DNA of 33,197 nucleotides from Clostridium sp. Its GTDB lineage: Bacteria > Bacteroidota > Bacteroidia > Bacteroidales > Bacteroidaceae. The stretch is from the NCBI GenBank assembly GCA_023663705.1, contig JAMPGY010000027.1:1-33197 (forward strand). The letters run 5' to 3'. The translations under genes and the position numbers were made by a program. Of the stretch, positions 30,009 through 33,197 are shown piece after piece. The notes below the pieces were generated by a model. That model was not told where the DNA came from. It saw nothing but the letters and a program-made list of their open reading frames with translations, and made no database searches. Every line of letters begins with the position of its first letter. Position 1 is the stretch's first letter.

Positions 30009-32297
30009 ATGGCAAAGATAACAAAAGAAATGGCTCTGCTCTATCATTCACAGGGGAAACCGGGCAAGATAGAGGTGGTGCCGACAAAGCCCTACAGTAC
30101 GCAGACCGACCTGTCGCTGGCTTATTCTCCCGGTGTGGCGGAACCGTGTCTGGAGATTGAGAAGAATGCACACGATGCTTATACATACACGGCCAAAGGA
30201 AATCTGGTGGCAGTCATTTCGAACGGAACGGCAGTGCTCGGACTGGGCAACATCGGAGCCTTGGCCGGCAAACCCGTGATGGAAGGTAAAGGATTGCTGT
30301 TCAAGATATATGCAGGCGTAGATGTGTTCGACATCGAGATAGACGAAACGGATCCCGACAAGTTTATCGAAGCCGTGAAGGCCATCGCACCCACATTCGG
30401 TGGTATCAATCTGGAGGACATCAAGGCCCCTGAATGCTTTGAGATAGAGCGCCGCTTGAAAGAGGAACTCGACATCCCCGTGATGCACGACGATCAGCAC
30501 GGCACAGCCATCATCTCCAGCGCCGGACTGCTGAATGCCCTGGAGGTGGCCGGCAAAAAGATCGAGGAGGTGAAAATCGTGGTCAATGGTGCCGGTGCAT
30601 CGGCTGTCTCGTGCACCAAACTGTATGTGTCACTGGGCGCACGGCTGGAAAACATCGTCATGCTGGACAGCAAGGGCGTCATCTCCAAGCAACGCACCGA
30701 CCTGAACGAGCAAAAGCGCTATTTCGCCACCGACCGCACGGACATCCACACCCTGGAAGAGGCTATCCGGGGCGCTGATGTGTTCCTGGGTCTGTCGCGC
30801 GGCAACGTACTCACCCCGGACATGGTGCGCAGCATGGCTCCCTCGCCCATCGTGTTTGCCCTGGCCAATCCCGTGCCGGAAATTTCCTACGAGGACGCCA
30901 TGGCTTCGCGCCCCGATGTGCTGATGGCCACCGGGCGCTCGGACTATCCCAACCAGATTAACAACGTTATCGGCTTCCCCTACATCTTCCGTGGAGCATT
31001 GGACACCAGCGCCAGCGCCATCAACGAGGAGATGAAGTTGGCCGCCGTGCGGGCCATTGCCGGACTGGCCAAGCAACCCGTACCCGATGTGGTGAACGAG
31101 GCTTACCACATGAACAACTTCACATTCGGTCCCAAATACTTTATCCCCAAGCCTGTGGACCCGCGCCTCATCACCGAGGTGTCTATGGCTGTGGCCAAGG
31201 CGGCCATGGAGTCCGGTGTGGCACGCAAACCCATCACCGATTGGGAAGAGTATCGCCAACGCCTGAAGGAACTGATGGGCTATGAGTCGAAACTCACCCG
31301 CCAGTTGCGCGACACGGCACGTCAAAACCCGCAACGCGTGGTGTTTGCCGAGGGCATTCACCCCAACATGCTGAAAGCCGCCGTGGAGGCCAAGGCAGAA
31401 GGCATTTGCCACCCCATCCTGCTGGGCAACGACGAGCGCATAGAGAAACTGGCCAAGGAACTGGATCTGAGTCTGGAAGGCATAGAAGTGATCAACCTGC
31501 GCCACGACCGCGAGGCCGAACGCCGTGAACGCTACGCCCACATCCTGGCCGAGAAGAGAGCCCGCGAAGGCTACACCTTCGAGGAGGCCAACGACAAGAT
31601 GTTTGAGCGCAACTACTTTGGCATGATGATGGTGGAGACCGGCGAGGCCGACGCTTTCATCACGGGTCTCTACACCAAGTATTCAAACACCATCAAGGTG
31701 GCCAAGGAGGTAATCGGCATCCGCCCGGAGTTCAACCACTTCGGCACCATGCACATCCTGAACTCCAAGAAGGGTACCTACTTCCTGGCCGACACGCTCA
31801 TCAACCGTCATCCCGACACGGACACGATTATCGACATTGCCCGGTTGGCCGACCAGACCGTACGGTTCTTCAACCACGAACCGGTCATCGCCATGCTGTC
31901 CTATTCCAACTTCGGTGCCGACACTGCGGGCAGTCCGGCTCAGATGCACAAGGCCGTGGAACACATGCAGACCAACTATCCCCAGCTGGCCATCGACGGC
32001 GAGATGCAGGTGAAGTTTGCCATGAACAACGAGTTGCGCGACAGCAAGTATCCCTTCACCCGTCTCAACGGCAAGGAGGTGAACACACTGGTGTTCCCCA
32101 ACCTGAGCTCGGCCAACGCCGGCTACCAACTGTTGCAGGCCATGAACGGTGATGACATGGAGATTATCGGCCCCATCCAGATGGGACTGAACAAACCCAT
32201 CCACTTCACCGACAACGAAAGCAGCGTGCGCGACATCGTCAACACCACCGCCGTGGCCGTCATCGATGCCATCGTGGCCAAGAAGAAGCAAGGTTGA
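30009..32297 (+). CDS. maeB: NADP-dependent malic enzyme / phosphotransacetylase-domain fusion
   Basis: A 762-residue cytoplasmic enzyme of the MaeB type, which decarboxylates malate to pyruvate with reduction of NADP. The N-terminal malic domain (about 15-160) has TQTDLSLAYSPGVAEPC (31-47), the lysine of FKIYAGVDVFDIEID, and the metal-binding MHDDQHGT (159-166). The NAD-binding domain starts at IVVNGAGASAVSC (190-202). From about residue 425 a phosphotransacetylase-like domain follows (VVFAEGIHPNMLKAAV and KVAKEVIGIRPEF), which in MaeB proteins is regulatory and binds acetyl-CoA rather than catalysing. The start at 30009 (MAKITKEMALLYHSQG) fits the family; the upstream open frame includes the promoter. 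It is monocistronic with a strong terminator. Confidence 0.97.
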   Translation: MAKITKEMALLYHSQGKPGKIEVVPTKPYSTQTDLSLAYSPGVAEPCLEIEKNAHDAYTYTAKGNLVAVISNGTAVLGLGNIGALAGKPVMEGKGLLFKIYAGVDVFDIEIDETDPDKFIEAVKAIAPTFGGINLEDIKAPECFEIERRLKEELDIPVMHDDQHGTAIISSAGLLNALEVAGKKIEEVKIVVNGAGASAVSCTKLYVSLGARLENIVMLDSKGVISKQRTDLNEQKRYFATDRTDIHTLEEAIRGADVFLGLSRGNVLTPDMVRSMAPSPIVFALANPVPEISYEDAMASRPDVLMATGRSDYPNQINNVIGFPYIFRGALDTSASAINEEMKLAAVRAIAGLAKQPVPDVVNEAYHMNNFTFGPKYFIPKPVDPRLITEVSMAVAKAAMESGVARKPITDWEEYRQRLKELMGYESKLTRQLRDTARQNPQRVVFAEGIHPNMLKAAVEAKAEGICHPILLGNDERIEKLAKELDLSLEGIEVINLRHDREAERRERYAHILAEKRAREGYTFEEANDKMFERNYFGMMMVETGEADAFITGLYTKYSNTIKVAKEVIGIRPEFNHFGTMHILNSKKGTYFLADTLINRHPDTDTIIDIARLADQTVRFFNHEPVIAMLSYSNFGADTAGSPAQMHKAVEHMQTNYPQLAIDGEMQVKFAMNNELRDSKYPFTRLNGKEVNTLVFPNLSSANAGYQLLQAMNGDDMEIIGPIQMGLNKPIHFTDNESSVRDIVNTTAVAVIDAIVAKKKQG

Positions 32298-32326
32298 TAG
32301 TTCATTTATCCACAACAAAATCATAC

Positions 32327-32371
32327 AGAACGTGTACTGAGGAAGATATTCCACAGCACACGTTCTTTTTT
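32327..32371 (+). terminator. maeB intrinsic terminator
   Basis: An outer 9-bp stem AGAACGTGT (32327-32335) with ACACGTTCT (32358-32366) and inner pairs CTG/CAG and GGAA/TTCC form one long arm with two mismatches, closed by GATA and followed by TTTTTT (32366-32371). Confidence 0.88.
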
Positions 32372-32474
32372 ATACAGCAAACTCATCTATATATGTCATA
32401 AGGTTAACAAACAATAAAAACTTATTTAGTTATTAATAAATAAAATGTTTTTTATAATTTTATTGCAAAATTAT

Positions 32475-32482
32475 TATCTTTA
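32475..32482 (+). promoter_or_regulatory. -7-like box of the NVEALA-like gene
   Basis: TATCTTTA lies in very AT-rich DNA 24 bp before the ATG at 32506. Its last base departs from TAnnTTTG, and no -33 is clear. Confidence 0.4.
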
Positions 32483-32505
32483 TTAACCCTATAAATCTAT
32501 TCTTT

Positions 32506-33078
32506 ATGTATAAAGCAAGAATCATCATCGGCGTTACTGCATTCGCAACCGTTATCGGTTTAAATATCAGACATGCGCTCAACGATTACGGAATAACCGA
32601 AAATGCTTGGATTCAAACAGCACTTGCTACAGTAGACTCCGTACAATCCATGAAACTATGTGGAGAAGAAAACGGACAGCCCAAATATTGTCATTCAAGA
32701 TCAGTTGAAAAGCCTGGCCTTGCTGATTGCGACCACTACTTTACAATCATCAAAGCTGAGGCTCCCACTTCGATTTACAATGGAAAAATTCAAGGAACAA
32801 AAGTGGTAGAATTACAACGTTTTGATGAGCATGATACAAGAGGATGGGTTTATGACATTCCGGATTTCAGCGACATGTATCTTACCCAATGGGATATAGA
32901 GCATGATTTTGTAATTAATAAAATTATAGAAGGAACGATTTCTGTAGAATACCATCACGACACAGAAACTTTCCAATTCAGCTCTAATGACTGTATTCCT
33001 GATCCCATTACATCTTGCGTGCCTGAAGCTGGTGTGAACACTGCATGTGAAGCTGCATATGGATATGCTACCAACTAA
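32506..33078 (+). CDS. NVEALA-like exported protein
   Basis: A 190-residue protein with an N-terminal hydrophobic segment (ARIIIGVTAFATVIGLN, 4-20) followed by IRHALNDYGITENAWIQTALA (21-41). That resembles the leader of Bacteroidales NVEALA proteins, in which an export signal ends in an xxEALA-like motif; here the motif has drifted to QTALA. The rest has six cysteines (52, 62, 75, 163, 171, 181), suggesting disulfides and a periplasmic location. DNA here is clearly AT-richer than all preceding genes, including codon third positions, a sign of foreign or differently selected origin. The last 14 bp overlap the start of another exported protein. NVEALA genes are usually paired with an envelope protein gene, which fits. 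The function is unknown. Confidence 0.72.
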   Translation: MYKARIIIGVTAFATVIGLNIRHALNDYGITENAWIQTALATVDSVQSMKLCGEENGQPKYCHSRSVEKPGLADCDHYFTIIKAEAPTSIYNGKIQGTKVVELQRFDEHDTRGWVYDIPDFSDMYLTQWDIEHDFVINKIIEGTISVEYHHDTETFQFSSNDCIPDPITSCVPEAGVNTACEAAYGYATN

Positions 33079-33197
33079 TTACATAAAACGATTCTTACTG
33101 CTTTTTCTTTCCCTGATATTCCTACCCACCATCGGCATGGCACAGTCGGACGCCGTGGCTCTGGCACAGCTGAAGAACTTCGCACGCAATGTGCATG
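33065..33197 (+). CDS. Exported protein, N-terminal fragment cut by the window edge
   Basis: The first 44 codons of a rightward gene are visible. KRFLLLFLSLIFLPTIGMAQ is a clean signal peptide with an AQ cleavage site, followed by SDAVALAQLKNFARNVH. The start ATG at 33065 lies within the preceding gene and overlaps its end by 14 bp, so translation is likely coupled. The segment after the signal peptide (LKNFARNVH) is reminiscent of large Bacteroidales periplasmic proteins with MG2-like domains, but too little is present to assign a family. GC content rises back to the local norm here. Confidence 0.7.
   Translation, partial: MLPTNYIKRFLLLFLSLIFLPTIGMAQSDAVALAQLKNFARNVH

Overview
The window looks like a GC-rich member of the Bacteroidales (Bacteroidaceae/Prevotellaceae type). 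Three things point there. Promoters carry the Bacteroidetes -7 box TAnnTTTG, sometimes with a -33 TTG about 20 nt upstream, and genes lack obvious Shine-Dalgarno sequences. Several families are typical of gut Bacteroidales: a VirE-N/DUF3987 protein with DUF4248, DUF3472, an NVEALA-like exported protein, and YfhO plus LTA-synthase-like membrane proteins. The arginine operon also has the Bacteroides layout argR, GNAT, argG, argC, argD. I cannot name the species from the sequence alone.

Left part (1-7123) is accessory in character. A leftward pair encodes a primase-like VirE-N/DUF3987 protein and a small DUF4248 protein. It is associated with a roughly 68-bp element present twice in opposite orientation (once inside the large gene, once just after it) and with a 23-bp tandem array that starts at the last codons of the DUF4248 gene. 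Then come two rightward overlapping genes of unknown function, the second with a HELGH zinc-protease motif. They are followed by a complete three-gene HipBST-type toxin-antitoxin operon (HTH protein, HipS-like, HipT-like kinase) with two clear inverted-repeat operators. A very long GC-rich hairpin closes this block.

Middle part (7284-18337) is ordinary chromosome: typA (leftward), a secreted GH30 glycosidase (leftward), a SAM methyltransferase (rightward), two small membrane-protein genes (leftward), rpsO with a textbook promoter and terminator, and a rightward operon of a YfhO-family membrane protein and an LTA-synthase-like sulfatase-fold enzyme. The last gene is split by a frameshift near 16860-16910.

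Right part: a leftward arginine biosynthesis operon (argR, GNAT acetyltransferase, argG, pspC, argC, argD; 23266 to 18465) with an unexpected PspC-domain gene inside it. It diverges from a stand-alone TrpB2-type tryptophan synthase beta gene, and a near-consensus ARG box lies between the two. After that come a membrane protein with a small ectodomain, a secreted DUF5077/DUF3472 protein, a lipoprotein, a NhaP2-type K+/H+ antiporter, the malic enzyme/phosphotransacetylase fusion MaeB, and finally a visibly AT-rich NVEALA-like exported protein that overlaps the start of another exported protein cut by the window edge.

The best candidates for something undescribed are the unknown gene + HExxH gene pair (3685-5410) beside HipBST, and the inverted element pair in and after the DUF3987 gene.
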